From assembly GCF_001073155.1 (NCBI RefSeq), contig NZ_JVEE01000030.1:34561-82009 (forward strand): a DNA stretch of 47,449 nucleotides. Reading direction: 5' to 3'. A model generated the notes under the pieces. The model worked only from the letters and a program-made list of their open reading frames with translations. It had not been told where the DNA came from and did no database searches. This document shows, piece after piece, positions 1 through 10,238 of the stretch; position 1 is the first letter of the stretch; each line of letters begins with the position of its first letter. This DNA comes from Streptococcus parasanguinis (lineage in GTDB: Bacteria; Bacillota; Bacilli; Lactobacillales; Streptococcaceae). Made by a program: the position numbers and the translations under genes.

Positions 1-69
1 CTCAACCACTGCGTCTTGCTCGACAATCCAAAAACAATTGAGAGGCTAGGACTTTTGTCCCAGCCTCTT
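1..69 (-). repeat. Dispersed intergenic repeat, left copy (inverted relative to right end)
   Basis: Read on the minus strand, this 69-base segment matches 47346-47414 with a single mismatch (G versus T inside the T-run). It contains a strong hairpin with arms 42-52 and 57-67 and a TTTT loop. The copy is cut by the window edge, so its full length is unknown. I infer a dispersed streptococcal intergenic element because two near-identical copies flank unrelated genes. Confidence 0.85.
31..69 (-). terminator. Intrinsic terminator of gor, carried by the repeat
   Basis: On the minus strand an 11-bp stem (42-52 with 57-67, one G-U pair) closes a 4-base loop and is followed by CAATTGTTTTTGG. It starts six bases after the gor stop codon. 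Confidence 0.8.
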
Positions 70-74
70 ATGTT

Positions 75-1424
75 TTATCTCATTGTCACGAATTCTTCGG
101 ATCCGGTTGGGTGAATGGCGACAGTTGCATCGAAATCGGCTTTTGTCGCTCCCATCTTGATAGCAACTGCAAATCCTTGGATCATTTCATCGACTCCGTA
201 TCCAAGACCATGAAGGCCAACGACCCTTTCTTCGGGACCAGCAGTGATGAGTTTGAATTTTGCTTGCTGGCGGTGTTGGGTTACAGCAGTGTACATGGAA
301 GCAAATTGAGAAGTATAGACTTTGATATTCTCTTTTCCATAAGTTTTCTGGGCTTCTTCCTCCGTTAGGCCAACGGTTCCGACAGCGGGGTGAGAAAAGA
401 CAACGGTCGGGATGTTTGTATAATCCATTTTGGCATTGACTTTTCCATTGAATAGTCGTTCAGAAAGAGTGCGTCCAGCTTTAATAGCGACAGGGGTTAA
501 TTCTTTTTCTCCTGTGACATCCCCAAGAGCATAGATTCCTGGAATAACTGTATTCTGGTATTCATCCACTGCGATGAATCCTTTTTCATTTAAGGTGACG
601 CCGGCAGCTTCTAGATTGAGATCCTGGACATTTGGTTTTCGTCCTGTTGCCCAGATAACATGATCTGCCACGTGGCTGGTCATATCCTCAAAATAAATCT
701 TCACACGACCGTCTTCTAATTTTTCAAGCTTCATGGGAACCTTGTGTTTGTGAAGCGGAAGGTTTTGTTTTTCCATTTCTTCCATTAAGCCATCGATAAT
801 GTAGGAATCAAAACTACGTAAAACCCGATCTTTTCGGATGAAGAGGTCTGTTTGAACGCCTAAATGGTGGAGCACACCAGCTAGTTCCACCGCGATGTAG
901 CCAGCTCCAATAATGGCAACGGAACTTGGCAGTTTTTCCCAAGCAAAGACATCATCAGAAGTTTCGCCGAATTCTGCTCCAGGAACAGAAGGAATGAAGG
1001 GATGGGCACCGGTCGCAATTACGATATGCTTGGCCTTAATGGTTTCTCCATTGACCTCAACCGTATGAGCATCCACAAAACGGGCACGTCCTTCAATTCG
1101 TTCAACCCCATTGCGTTTGAAACTGCCATCATAGGAATTACGGGAACGGTCAATATAGGCTTCGCGATTTTTTCTTAAGGTTGCAAAATCAAATTTTGTC
1201 TGTTCAGAAGTAAATCCATAGTCTGGTCCATAATCGCGAATAGCTTCTGCAATTTGTGCACCATACCACATGATTTTTTTAGGCACACATCCTCTGTTGA
1301 CACAGGTGCCCCCCAATTGTTTTTCTTCAATGACGGCAGCGCGAGCTCCGTGCTCCCCAGCCCGGTTCATCGTAGCGATTCCTCCACTACCTCCACCGAT
1401 TGAAATAATATCAAATTCTTTCAT
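75..1424 (-). CDS. gor: Glutathione-disulfide reductase
   Basis: This is a 449-aa FAD- and NADPH-dependent pyridine nucleotide-disulfide oxidoreductase that reduces glutathione disulfide in the cytoplasm. An FAD-binding GGGSGG lies at residues 10-15. The redox-active CVNRGC has cysteines at 41 and 46. An NADPH Rossmann motif ([11 protein letters not shown]) sits near 172-182, and the C-terminal dimerisation domain ends with the active-site HPTGSEE (His about 438). Length and motifs match the family throughout. An AGGAGG ribosome-binding site precedes the start. It is monocistronic, with its own promoter at 1454-1482 and a repeat-borne terminator. Streptococci generally import rather than make glutathione, so this enzyme recycles it during oxidative stress. 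Trypanothione or mycothione reductases share the fold, but the sequence reads as a standard bacterial Gor. Confidence 0.95.
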   Translation of the reverse strand: MKEFDIISIGGGSGGIATMNRAGEHGARAAVIEEKQLGGTCVNRGCVPKKIMWYGAQIAEAIRDYGPDYGFTSEQTKFDFATLRKNREAYIDRSRNSYDGSFKRNGVERIEGRARFVDAHTVEVNGETIKAKHIVIATGAHPFIPSVPGAEFGETSDDVFAWEKLPSSVAIIGAGYIAVELAGVLHHLGVQTDLFIRKDRVLRSFDSYIIDGLMEEMEKQNLPLHKHKVPMKLEKLEDGRVKIYFEDMTSHVADHVIWATGRKPNVQDLNLEAAGVTLNEKGFIAVDEYQNTVIPGIYALGDVTGEKELTPVAIKAGRTLSERLFNGKVNAKMDYTNIPTVVFSHPAVGTVGLTEEEAQKTYGKENIKVYTSQFASMYTAVTQHRQQAKFKLITAGPEERVVGLHGLGYGVDEMIQGFAVAIKMGATKADFDATVAIHPTGSEEFVTMR

Positions 1425-1453
1425 GTTTTCCTCCTAAATGGGATTTCAGTTTG

Positions 1454-1482
1454 ATTGTAATATCAACTGTTACAAAAGTCAA
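1454..1482 (-). promoter_or_regulatory. Promoter of gor
   Basis: On the minus strand there is TTGACT at 1482-1477, a 17-base spacer and TACAAT at 1459-1454, about 30 bases before the gor start. Confidence 0.7.
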
Positions 1483-1554
1483 GGGTTTAGCATGTTACCA
1501 AGCATTTAAATTTCATTTTGCCGTGTCAATTTTAGATAGAAAAGTAAGGAAATA

Positions 1555-1563
1555 TGGTATACT
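1555..1563 (+). promoter_or_regulatory. Extended -10 promoter of the MacAB-like operon
   Basis: TGGTATACT (TGn plus TATACT) lies 40 bases upstream of the adaptor start. It is preceded at 1535-1549 by a GATAGAAAAGTAAGG sequence that resembles the start region of tuf. No clear -35 box is visible. Confidence 0.55.
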
Positions 1564-1603
1564 ATGGTATAGAATTAAACGCTTTCTTTGATGGAGAAAA
1601 ACG

Positions 1604-2761
1604 ATGAAGAAATTGAAAAAATGGCAACTATTTACAGCCGCAGGTGCGGCAATTGCGGTGATTGGAACAGGAAGTGTGATGGTGTTTTCACATCCAAGTA
1701 CTCCTGATCAAGCAATCACGAAAGAAACTCCAATGGTACAAACGGTCAAGGATGGCTCGATCGCTTCTTCTGTCTTGTTAACTGGGAAGGTCACTGCCAA
1801 CCAGGAGCAGTATGTCTATTTTGATGGAACCAAAGGTGATTTGCAGTCGATTTTGGTCAATGTAGGAGATCAAGTGACGGCCGGTCAGCCAATCGTTCAA
1901 TATAGCAGTACGGAGGCCCAAACAGCCTACGATGCAGCCGTTCGTGCTGTCAATAAGGCAGATCGTCAGTTAAATGATTTACTGACAAATGGTGTGACCA
2001 TTGATACGACAGGAGATGAAGAAGCAGATGCCAAGTCAGCTTCACAGACCCAACGCACTGTTGATTCTCAAGCTAGCGATTTACGAGATGCCAAGTCTGA
2101 TGCAGTTGATAATATGAACAAGGCTAAGGCACTTCTGGATGCGACGACAGTCAAGAGTAATACAGATGGTACTGTCGTTGAAGTCAATAAAGATGTTTCA
2201 AAATCGACTACAGGGACCAACCAAACTCTGGTTCACATTGTGAGCAACGGGAATTTACAAGTCAAAGGGGAATTGTCTGAATACAATTTGGCCAATATCT
2301 CTGAGGGTCAGGAAGTGGTCATCACTTCCAAGGTTTATCCGGATAAAACCTGGACAGGAAAGATTTCTTATGTAGCCAACTATCCGACTGACGCGGGTCA
2401 AGCAGGTGCCAATGCAGCAGGTGGAACACAAGGAAGCGGTGGAGCCAAGTACCCATTTACAGTGGATATTACCAGTGAGATTGGAGAACTCAAACAAGGC
2501 TTTTCTGTCAATATTGAAGTCAAAAGTTCTACTCAACATCCCCTTGTTCCCGTGACAAGTATCATGGCTGATGGGGATACGAGCTATGTATGGACGGTCG
2601 AAAATGGCAAGGCTAAGAAAGTAAAAGTGACGCTTGGTAACGCCGATGCTGAAAACCAGGAAATCTTGTCAGGCTTGAAGAAAGATGCTCAAGTTATTGT
2701 GAATCCTAATGAGAAACTGGAAGATGGAAAAGAGATCGGAAAATATGACAAAATTGATTGA
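1604..2761 (+). CDS. MacA/HlyD-family efflux adaptor subunit
   Basis: This 385-aa membrane-anchored adaptor (membrane-fusion type) should work with the ATPase and permease encoded just downstream. Residues about 8-30 form one N-terminal membrane segment without a lipobox. A biotinyl-lipoyl-like domain starts near residue 60, a short alpha-helical hairpin spans about 120-185, and a beta-barrel follows. The barrel carries a Gly/Ala-rich loop (about residues 262-280). As there is no outer membrane, the hairpin is short compared with Gram-negative MacA. The gene overlaps the ATPase by 17 bases, which implies translational coupling. The order gor then adaptor-ATPase-permease matches the pneumococcal spr0693-0694-0695 locus, which is linked to antimicrobial-peptide resistance. 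That role is inferred here by homology. Confidence 0.88.
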   Translation: MKKLKKWQLFTAAGAAIAVIGTGSVMVFSHPSTPDQAITKETPMVQTVKDGSIASSVLLTGKVTANQEQYVYFDGTKGDLQSILVNVGDQVTAGQPIVQYSSTEAQTAYDAAVRAVNKADRQLNDLLTNGVTIDTTGDEEADAKSASQTQRTVDSQASDLRDAKSDAVDNMNKAKALLDATTVKSNTDGTVVEVNKDVSKSTTGTNQTLVHIVSNGNLQVKGELSEYNLANISEGQEVVITSKVYPDKTWTGKISYVANYPTDAGQAGANAAGGTQGSGGAKYPFTVDITSEIGELKQGFSVNIEVKSSTQHPLVPVTSIMADGDTSYVWTVENGKAKKVKVTLGNADAENQEILSGLKKDAQVIVNPNEKLEDGKEIGKYDKID

Positions 2762-3440
2762 ACTAAAAGGAATCAATAAAACCTATAAAAATGGGGATCA
2801 GGAACTTCGTGTCTTAAAAGACATCGATTTAGAAGTCGAAGAGGGAGAATTTGTGGCTATTATGGGTCCATCTGGCTCAGGAAAATCGACCTTGATGAAC
2901 GTCATTGGCTTGTTGGATCGCCCGACCAGTGGAGAGTATTTTCTAGAAGGTCAGGAGGTTGGAAATCTCAGTGAGAAAAAATTAGCACGTGTTCGAAATG
3001 AACAGATCGGTTTTGTCTTTCAACAATTCTTTCTTCTCTCTAAGCTCAATGCCTTTCAAAATGTGGAACTGCCTCTCATTTATGCAGGAGTTCATCCTGC
3101 TAAACGGAAGGAATTAGCTGAGCAGTACCTTGAAAAGGTAGAGCTCCATTCTCGCATGCACCATTTGCCTTCGGAACTCTCAGGGGGTCAAAAACAGCGG
3201 GTTGCGATTGCTCGAGCCCTTGTCAATCAGCCAGCCATCGTCTTAGCAGATGAGCCGACTGGAGCCCTAGATACCAAGACGGGGGAGCAAATAATGGACT
3301 TGTTAACCAAGCTAAACCAAGAAGGAAAAACCATTATCATGGTTACACACGAGCCAGAAATTGCAGCCTTTGCGCATCGTCGCATCGTCATTCGTGATGG
3401 AGTGATCTCCTCAGATAGCAAGCTGGAAAGGGGGACCTAA
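2745..3440 (+). CDS. MacB-type ABC transporter ATP-binding protein
   Basis: This 231-aa nucleotide-binding protein of the LolD/MacB class energises the permease encoded next. Walker A (GPSGSGKST) is at residues 41-49, the signature LSGGQKQR lies near 144-151, Walker B ends in ADEPTGALD, and the switch histidine is in MVTHEPE. A longer in-frame reading from 2709 exists. I chose the ATG at 2745 because the protein then begins MTKLIELKG, as in the family. The start lies inside the end of the adaptor gene. The stop overlaps the permease start by one base (ATG at 3440), so the three genes form one tightly coupled operon. Confidence 0.92.
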   Translation: MTKLIELKGINKTYKNGDQELRVLKDIDLEVEEGEFVAIMGPSGSGKSTLMNVIGLLDRPTSGEYFLEGQEVGNLSEKKLARVRNEQIGFVFQQFFLLSKLNAFQNVELPLIYAGVHPAKRKELAEQYLEKVELHSRMHHLPSELSGGQKQRVAIARALVNQPAIVLADEPTGALDTKTGEQIMDLLTKLNQEGKTIIMVTHEPEIAAFAHRRIVIRDGVISSDSKLERGT

Positions 3441-4777
3441 TGCAAAATTGGAAATTTGCGATCAGCTCAATTATGAGCCATAAATTACGGTCTTTCTTGA
3501 CCATGGTGGGGATCATTATTGGGGTCGCTTCTGTCGTTGTCATCATGGCTCTGGGAGATGGTATGAAAGCTGGTGTCACCAAGACCTTCACCAAGGACCA
3601 AGAGTATGTACAAATCTCCTATTCTCCCAATAAGAGTGGCTATGTAACAGGAATCAATATTGGCCCTTCTGAAGATACAGGAGAAGGCGGAGGCGAAAGT
3701 GGACCTGCAGCTGAAGACCGAGGGATGGCTGCTCCATCGGATATCGATGGGGAAAACGCTGAAGATGTTGATGGTCAAGTCCAAGAAGCACCACCAGTTG
3801 TGCAAGAATCTTGGGTTAAGGAATTAACCAAGATTCAAGGCATCGATGGTTACTATGTTAGCAATACCTCCAATGCAACCATTGCTTTTCAAAAGAAAAA
3901 AGCAGAAGGGGTAAACATCCAAGGGGTAAATGAAACCTATTTTTCTGTCAAAAAGGTTGAGCTCTTATCTGGACGCAAATTAACCCCTTCAGACTATAGT
4001 AATTTCTCCCGGGTGGTGCTCCTTGATGAAGGATTGGCCCAACAATTATTTGGAACGGAGAATCCACTGAATCAGGTGGTCTCTGTTGGGGATAACAATT
4101 ATCGCGTCGTTGGTATTTTCAAGGATCCAAATGCAGGAACAGCTCTTTACGGAGCTTCCTCAGGTGGAAGTGCCTTGATGGCCAATACCCAGCTGGCATC
4201 TGAATTCGGAACGGATGAAATTCAAAATATTGTCGTCCATGTGCCGGATGTGAAACAGATCAAAACCGTTGGGATCGAAGCTGCTCAAAAGTTAACAGAA
4301 CTTTCAGGTGTTCGCCAGGGAGAATTTCAAATCTTTAATTTGGATAGCATCTTAGAGGAAACCAATAAAGTAGTAGGATTTATGACATCAGTCATCGGAG
4401 CTATTGCTGGGATTTCCCTCTTAGTTGGTGGCATTGGAGTCATGAATATCATGTTGGTTTCTGTTACCGAACGGACGAGAGAAATCGGTCTTCGCAAAGC
4501 ATTGGGAGCAACCAGAGGTAAGATTTTGGTTCAATTTTTGATTGAGTCGATGGTCTTGACCATCATTGGTGGGCTGATTGGACTTGGCCTTGCTTATGGT
4601 GTAAATAGCTTGATTACTACACTCGCAGCAGCCTCCCTAGAAGGACCACCGATTATCTCCTTAAATGTCGCCATCGGCAGTATTATTTTCTCTGCTTTTG
4701 TAGGCATCATCTTTGGAATTTTACCAGCGAATAAGGCTTCTAAGTTAAACCCGATCGAAGCCCTTCGTTATGAATAA
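3440..4777 (+). CDS. MacB-like ABC transporter permease (FtsX-type fold)
   Basis: This 445-aa permease has the four-helix MacB/FtsX layout. One membrane segment lies at about residues 17-37, a large extracellular domain follows to about 310, and three helices lie near 312-340, 365-390 and 415-435. The conserved TERTREIGLRKALGA cytoplasmic loop follows helix 2, and the protein ends NPIEALRYE. The extracellular domain starts with an unusual Gly/Glu/Asp/Pro-rich stretch at residues 75-124. The likely substrates are peptides, by analogy with pneumococcal Spr0695, but this cannot be read from the sequence. It is the last gene of the operon and is followed by a terminator. Confidence 0.9.
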   Translation: MQNWKFAISSIMSHKLRSFLTMVGIIIGVASVVVIMALGDGMKAGVTKTFTKDQEYVQISYSPNKSGYVTGINIGPSEDTGEGGGESGPAAEDRGMAAPSDIDGENAEDVDGQVQEAPPVVQESWVKELTKIQGIDGYYVSNTSNATIAFQKKKAEGVNIQGVNETYFSVKKVELLSGRKLTPSDYSNFSRVVLLDEGLAQQLFGTENPLNQVVSVGDNNYRVVGIFKDPNAGTALYGASSGGSALMANTQLASEFGTDEIQNIVVHVPDVKQIKTVGIEAAQKLTELSGVRQGEFQIFNLDSILEETNKVVGFMTSVIGAIAGISLLVGGIGVMNIMLVSVTERTREIGLRKALGATRGKILVQFLIESMVLTIIGGLIGLGLAYGVNSLITTLAAASLEGPPIISLNVAIGSIIFSAFVGIIFGILPANKASKLNPIEALRYE

Positions 4778-4781
4778 AAAA

Positions 4782-4830
4782 ATAGGAGCGTGTCAGGATG
4801 AATGGTTCAAGATTCTCCACGCTCCTTTTT
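4782..4830 (+). terminator. Terminator of the MacAB-like operon
   Basis: AGGAGCGTG (4784-4792) pairs with CACGCTCCT (4818-4826) across a 25-base loop and is followed by a short T-run. Confidence 0.7.
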
Positions 4831-6538
<1,708 letters not shown>

Positions 6539-6546
6539 GCTAAAAG

Positions 6547-6576
6547 AAAACACTGATCGCAAGATCAGTGTTTTTT
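6547..6576. terminator. Bidirectional terminator between lysS and the histidine phosphatase
   Basis: AAAACACTGATC (6547-6558) and GATCAGTGTTTT (6563-6574) form a perfect 12-bp stem with a GCAA loop and T-runs in both directions. It overlaps the stop codon of the minus-strand gene. Confidence 0.9.
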
Positions 6577-7198
6577 AGTCTTCCATATAAGAGGTGTCGT
6601 TCCAAGTGTCTAAGTGATAGTGCTCAAAATCATCTGTTGTCAGAATCGTCACGCTGGCATTATCTAGTCCGCCATTTTTGCGGAGTTCTCCTGTGTCATA
6701 ACCAAGCAAGGTTCGAATAGAAGCTGTCAAATTAGCCCCATGTCCAACGATGAGAACAGTATCGAGCTCTTTTCCTTTCAGGCTTTTTACAAAATCACAG
6801 GTACGTTTGGTCGTTTCATAGACAGATTCTGCATCAAAGATTTCATTTTGAAAGCGGGCTAGGTTATGGCGAAAGGCATCCATTTGTTGGGGATAGATAG
6901 CTGAAATGGTAGAAATTTTAGCACCTTCCAGTTTTCCTAAATTCCACTCACGAAGAGCAGGCGTTGCTTGCAATTCTAGAGGTGTCTCCAATTGATCGAG
7001 GATGATCTTTGCGGTATGGACTGTTCGTGGCAGATCACTTGCAAAGGCTGCATCAAAAGGAACACTAGCTAGGTGCTTTCCTAATTTTTCAAGCTGATGA
7101 ATAGAGGCTGGTAACAGCGGAGAATCGCCATTTGATCCCTGAAAACGTCCTTCTTCATTCCATTCTGTCCGTCCGTGTCGAATAAAATATAGTTTCAC
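6575..7198 (-). CDS. Histidine phosphatase family protein (phosphoglycerate mutase-like)
   Basis: This 207-aa cytoplasmic protein belongs to the histidine phosphatase superfamily. The catalytic RHGRTEWN motif is at residues 7-14, where the histidine takes the phosphate. The second conserved histidine is in VGHGANL, with an acid residue in REWNLGKLEG between them. It resembles GpmB/CobC-type phosphatases rather than the true glycolytic mutase, so its substrate is unknown. An AAGGAGAC ribosome-binding site precedes the start. It follows the YbaK-type gene by 22 bases on the same strand, so the two are probably co-transcribed. Confidence 0.88.
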   Translation of the reverse strand: MKLYFIRHGRTEWNEEGRFQGSNGDSPLLPASIHQLEKLGKHLASVPFDAAFASDLPRTVHTAKIILDQLETPLELQATPALREWNLGKLEGAKISTISAIYPQQMDAFRHNLARFQNEIFDAESVYETTKRTCDFVKSLKGKELDTVLIVGHGANLTASIRTLLGYDTGELRKNGGLDNASVTILTTDDFEHYHLDTWNDTSYMED

Positions 7199-7220
7199 AA
7201 TCTTGTCTCCTTCTCTGTCA

Positions 7221-7694
7221 TTATTCTAAAATATCTGCAAAAGTCGCTTGTACGAAGTCTGCTAGAAGTTGTGGTTTGATTTGAATACTATGGCCGATTT
7301 CCCCAGCAGATACGATCATGCTCTCTAACTGAAGGGCTGATTCATCGATAAAGATTGGGAAAGGATGCTTTTGACGAATGCCCACCGGATTATTGGCACC
7401 ATGAATATAACCTGTGGTTTTTTCGAGATCCTTTTGAGGAATCATAGCCACTTTCTTATTTCCCGATAATTTGGCCAATTTTTTCTCTGAAAGATGCTCC
7501 GTAATAGGAATGATCCCAATCACGGGCCCCGTTTTATCTCCTTTGAGAGCTAGGGTTTTGAAAATAGTAGAGCGATCAATCCCTTCTGGTAAGATCCCTT
7601 CTAAAGCGTTGATTTGTAGGCCTACGTGCTCAATTTTTGCTTTTGTCAAGATCTGCTCGACCAAGGTTTTTTTTACTTTATTTTTTTTTGCCAT
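7221..7694 (-). CDS. ybaK: YbaK/EbsC-type Cys-tRNA(Pro) deacylase
   Basis: This 157-aa protein has the YbaK fold, a trans-editing enzyme that hydrolyses mischarged Cys-tRNA(Pro). The conserved KTLALKGDKTGPVIGIIP segment lies near residues 46-63. A GYIHGANNPVGIRQK motif near 91-105 has the Gly-x-x-x-Pro-Ile/Val-Gly pattern of the active site. The length is typical. A strong AAAGGAG ribosome-binding site is followed by ATG. It is probably the first gene of a two-gene unit with the histidine phosphatase. Confidence 0.9.
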   Translation of the reverse strand: MAKKNKVKKTLVEQILTKAKIEHVGLQINALEGILPEGIDRSTIFKTLALKGDKTGPVIGIIPITEHLSEKKLAKLSGNKKVAMIPQKDLEKTTGYIHGANNPVGIRQKHPFPIFIDESALQLESMIVSAGEIGHSIQIKPQLLADFVQATFADILE

Positions 7695-7743
7695 GGCTTT
7701 CTCCTTTTCTCTTTTTCTCTACAAAATCAGATTTCATTAGACC

Positions 7744-7752
7744 ATTATAACA
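7744..7752 (-). promoter_or_regulatory. Extended -10 promoter of ybaK
   Basis: The minus strand reads TGTTATAAT, about 50 bases upstream of the ybaK start and just downstream of the GH25 terminator. No good -35 box is seen. Confidence 0.5.
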
Positions 7753-7790
7753 TATAATAGCGGCAATATTGCCTTCTCCTGAAAAATAGA

Positions 7791-7829
7791 AAACAGCAGA
7801 AAAAGTGAAGATCACTTGATCTGCTGTTT
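7791..7829 (-). terminator. Terminator of the GH25 gene
   Basis: AAACAGCAGA (7791-7800) pairs with TCTGCTGTTT (7820-7829), and an inner AAGTG/CACTT stem extends the hairpin. It lies just after the GH25 stop on the minus strand and is followed by CTATTTTTC. Confidence 0.75.
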
Positions 7830-7834
7830 TAAGG

Positions 7835-8710
7835 CTATGAGGAAGAGTTATCTTTTTGTACCTTGAAAAGTTTCCGATAAATCGCTTCTTGGTCTTGCGT
7901 CGGAGCAATTTGGTTGAGATCCAAGTAGTGTGAGAATCCATTTAATTGCCCTTGAGAGGTATATTGATGCAAGTCGTACTCCGTGTTGGTATCTGGTGCA
8001 GCATTATAGTAGCCATCATCAAATCCATAAGTAGGAATCCAAAGAGCCGTAAATTTATCAGTGGAGATACTGTGTTCTTCCATGAAGTAAGTTCCGATAT
8101 AGAGTCCAATATTTTTTGCACCCAAAGCTTGTAGTTTTGCTCGGAAAGCTTCAACGCCTGCATTCATATCCTTCATGGTTTTTTCCTCAACGTCTAACCA
8201 ATAGTAGGTCGGTTTGTAAGGAGAAGCAGCCTTGTAAAATTCTTCTGCTTCTTTTTCCATTTCTTTTTTATCCTTAGCAGCGACATAAGCATAGACTGCG
8301 ACAGGGATATTTCGTTTTTGGAATTCTTGGATATGGGTTTTAAAAGATTTATCCAGACCATTTAAGTAGGTTGCTGCATTTTCCTTTTTCGCTTGAGCCC
8401 CACTATGGACACGAACGATTACACCTCCCACATTTTGGGAGAGGACATCGTAATCAATTTCACTAGGCAATTGCCAGCCTGAAATATCAATGATCGGGCG
8501 GCCAACCAGTTCTGGATTGATGTCTTCTTCTTTTTTAGAAGAAGAGCTTGCAGTAGTTGTTTTTCGAGGTGTATTGGAGTTCGGAATGGTTTTGGTTGTT
8601 TCTTGTCGCTCTCTGGCTTGTAGATCGGCAATCGTTCGTGAAAGAACGAGAAAAGAAATGATACCGATAAAAAAGACCAAGAGAACAACGGGTTTTATCC
8701 TTTTTCTCAT
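7835..8710 (-). CDS. Membrane-anchored GH25 family muramidase
   Basis: This 291-aa protein should cleave the N-acetylmuramic acid bond of peptidoglycan outside the membrane. Residues about 7-25 form a membrane anchor, and a Ser/Thr/Lys-rich linker spans about 36-62. The GH25 barrel starts at GRPIIDISGW with the conserved Asp75. The catalytic acid pair is in YWLDVEE. The tail (HQYTSQGQLNGFSHYLDLN) is also typical of GH25. It lacks choline-binding or SH3b repeats, so it is probably a cell-wall remodelling enzyme rather than a phage lysin. There is no ribosome-binding site: TTGCCT-17-TAAAAT ends only 8 bases before the ATG, so the mRNA may be leaderless. A terminator follows. Confidence 0.88.
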   Translation of the reverse strand: MRKRIKPVVLLVFFIGIISFLVLSRTIADLQARERQETTKTIPNSNTPRKTTTASSSSKKEEDINPELVGRPIIDISGWQLPSEIDYDVLSQNVGGVIVRVHSGAQAKKENAATYLNGLDKSFKTHIQEFQKRNIPVAVYAYVAAKDKKEMEKEAEEFYKAASPYKPTYYWLDVEEKTMKDMNAGVEAFRAKLQALGAKNIGLYIGTYFMEEHSISTDKFTALWIPTYGFDDGYYNAAPDTNTEYDLHQYTSQGQLNGFSHYLDLNQIAPTQDQEAIYRKLFKVQKDNSSS

Positions 8711-8718
8711 ACAGAAAC

Positions 8719-8747
8719 ATTTTACCGTAAAAAAAACGAAAAGGCAA
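8719..8747 (-). promoter_or_regulatory. Promoter of the GH25 gene, probably giving a leaderless mRNA
   Basis: On the minus strand TTGCCT (8747-8742), a 17-base spacer and TAAAAT (8724-8719) are followed by eight bases and then the ATG. No Shine-Dalgarno sequence fits in between. Confidence 0.7.
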
Positions 8748-8899
8748 AACTTAATGCTTAAAAGATGCTGATTTCAGCCATTATTTTCAAAAAAAAGGAA
8801 TCTTTTCATCGAAAAAGGATAAAAATATATGAAAATAAGAAGAATGATTAGAATATTTCTTGAAAATTGGGAAGAAGCCGAATCTTTTCTGGCCTTTCC

Positions 8900-8928
8900 T
8901 TGGTTTTGCTTCTTAAAAATGATATAAT
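8900..8928 (+). promoter_or_regulatory. Promoter of ftsW
   Basis: TTGGTT (8900-8905), a 17-base spacer and TATAAT (8923-8928) lie 30 bases before the ftsW start. The rest of the 8711-8958 gap shows only AT-rich sequence and the divergent GH25 promoter. Confidence 0.7.
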
Positions 8929-8958
8929 GAAGGTTGAACATTAGGAATATGGTGAATT

Positions 8959-10200
8959 ATGAAAATTGAAAAAAGACATCTTTTAAATTATTCCATCCTC
9001 ATTCCCTATTTGATTTTATCCATCATTGGCTTGATTGTTGTCTATTCGACAACAAGTGCCTTGGCAATTCAAAGTGGAGTGAGTTCGATTCGGATGGTAC
9101 GGACACAGGGGCTCTTTTTTATCCTTAGTCTCCTAACCATCGCCCTGATTTATAAATTTAGCTTAGATTTCCTTCGAAATAAAAAAGTACTGGCTGTTGT
9201 CATTTTTGCTGAAGTGATTTTGTTGATTTTGTCTAGGTTTATCACAGATACGGTCAATGGAGCTCATGGTTGGTTGACCATTCCTGGAGGATTCAGTATC
9301 CAGCCAGCCGAGTACCTTAAGGTGATCTTAGTCTGGTATCTGGCTTTGATCTTTTCGAAACGACAAGACGAGATACGCGATTATGATTATCAAGCCTTGA
9401 CCCATAATGAATGGATTCCAAGGAATTTAAACGATTGGCGTTGGCTGACCTTGATTTTGATTGGAATCGTTGTGATTATGCCGGACTTGGGAAATGCGAC
9501 GATCTTGGCCTTAACAGTCTTGATCATGATTACGGCTAGTGGAGTGGGCTATCGTTGGTTTACCTCTTTACTTGGTTTAGTTGTTGGAGTATCCACCATT
9601 GTCCTTGGTTCAATATGGATCATCGGTGTGGACCGTGTCGCTAAAATTCCTGTATTTGGTTATGTAGCCAAACGTTTTAGTGCCTTCTTTAACCCCTTTA
9701 ATGACTTGTCTGGCGCAGGCCACCAATTAGCTAATTCATACTATGCCATGAGTAATGGTGGTTGGTTTGGCTTGGGGCTAGGAAATTCCATTGAAAAACA
9801 AGGTTACTTACCAGAAGCGCACACAGACTTTGTGTTTGCAATTGTGATTGAAGAATTAGGTTTTGTTGGAGCTAGCTTGATCCTTGCTCTCTTATTCTTC
9901 TTAATTCTTCGGATCATTTTAGTCGGTATTCGAGCAAAGAATCCTTTTAATTCGATGATGGCCATTGGGATTGGTGGGATGATCTTAGTGCAAACCTTCA
10001 TTAACATCGGAGGAATTTCTGGTTTGATTCCGTCTACAGGAGTGACCTTCCCCTTCTTATCCCAAGGGGGAAATAGCTTATGGGTATTATCCGTAGCGAT
10101 TGCTTTCGTTTTGAATATCGACGCTAGTGAAAAACGGGCTAAGATGGAACAAGAAGGCATGGTTTTTGAAGAAAAAGGTAAAATCAAACCTTATTATTAA
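8959..10200 (+). CDS. ftsW: SEDS peptidoglycan glycosyltransferase FtsW (septal)
   Basis: This 413-aa polytopic membrane protein (about ten helices) belongs to the FtsW/RodA/SpoVE family, which polymerises lipid II with a partner class B PBP. It shows the conserved WLTIPGGFSIQPAEYLK segment near residue 110, the large extracellular loop, LPEAHTDFVFAIVIEELGF near 280 and PSTGVTFPFLSQGGNS near the end. I call it FtsW rather than RodA because ppc follows directly, as in pneumococcus, and because the other family member at 32407 sits in the rodA context. The start has only a weak AGGAA ribosome-binding site. It runs into ppc within 40 bases. Confidence 0.93.
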   Translation: MKIEKRHLLNYSILIPYLILSIIGLIVVYSTTSALAIQSGVSSIRMVRTQGLFFILSLLTIALIYKFSLDFLRNKKVLAVVIFAEVILLILSRFITDTVNGAHGWLTIPGGFSIQPAEYLKVILVWYLALIFSKRQDEIRDYDYQALTHNEWIPRNLNDWRWLTLILIGIVVIMPDLGNATILALTVLIMITASGVGYRWFTSLLGLVVGVSTIVLGSIWIIGVDRVAKIPVFGYVAKRFSAFFNPFNDLSGAGHQLANSYYAMSNGGWFGLGLGNSIEKQGYLPEAHTDFVFAIVIEELGFVGASLILALLFFLILRIILVGIRAKNPFNSMMAIGIGGMILVQTFINIGGISGLIPSTGVTFPFLSQGGNSLWVLSVAIAFVLNIDASEKRAKMEQEGMVFEEKGKIKPYY

Positions 10201-10238
10201 AAGGGAATTGTTGAATGGCTATTCAAAAAGGAGAAAAA

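Noticed and set aside
10215..10238. Earlier ATG for ppc
   Set aside because: It has a poor ribosome-binding site, whereas AAAAGGAG lies within this segment and serves the ATG at 10239.
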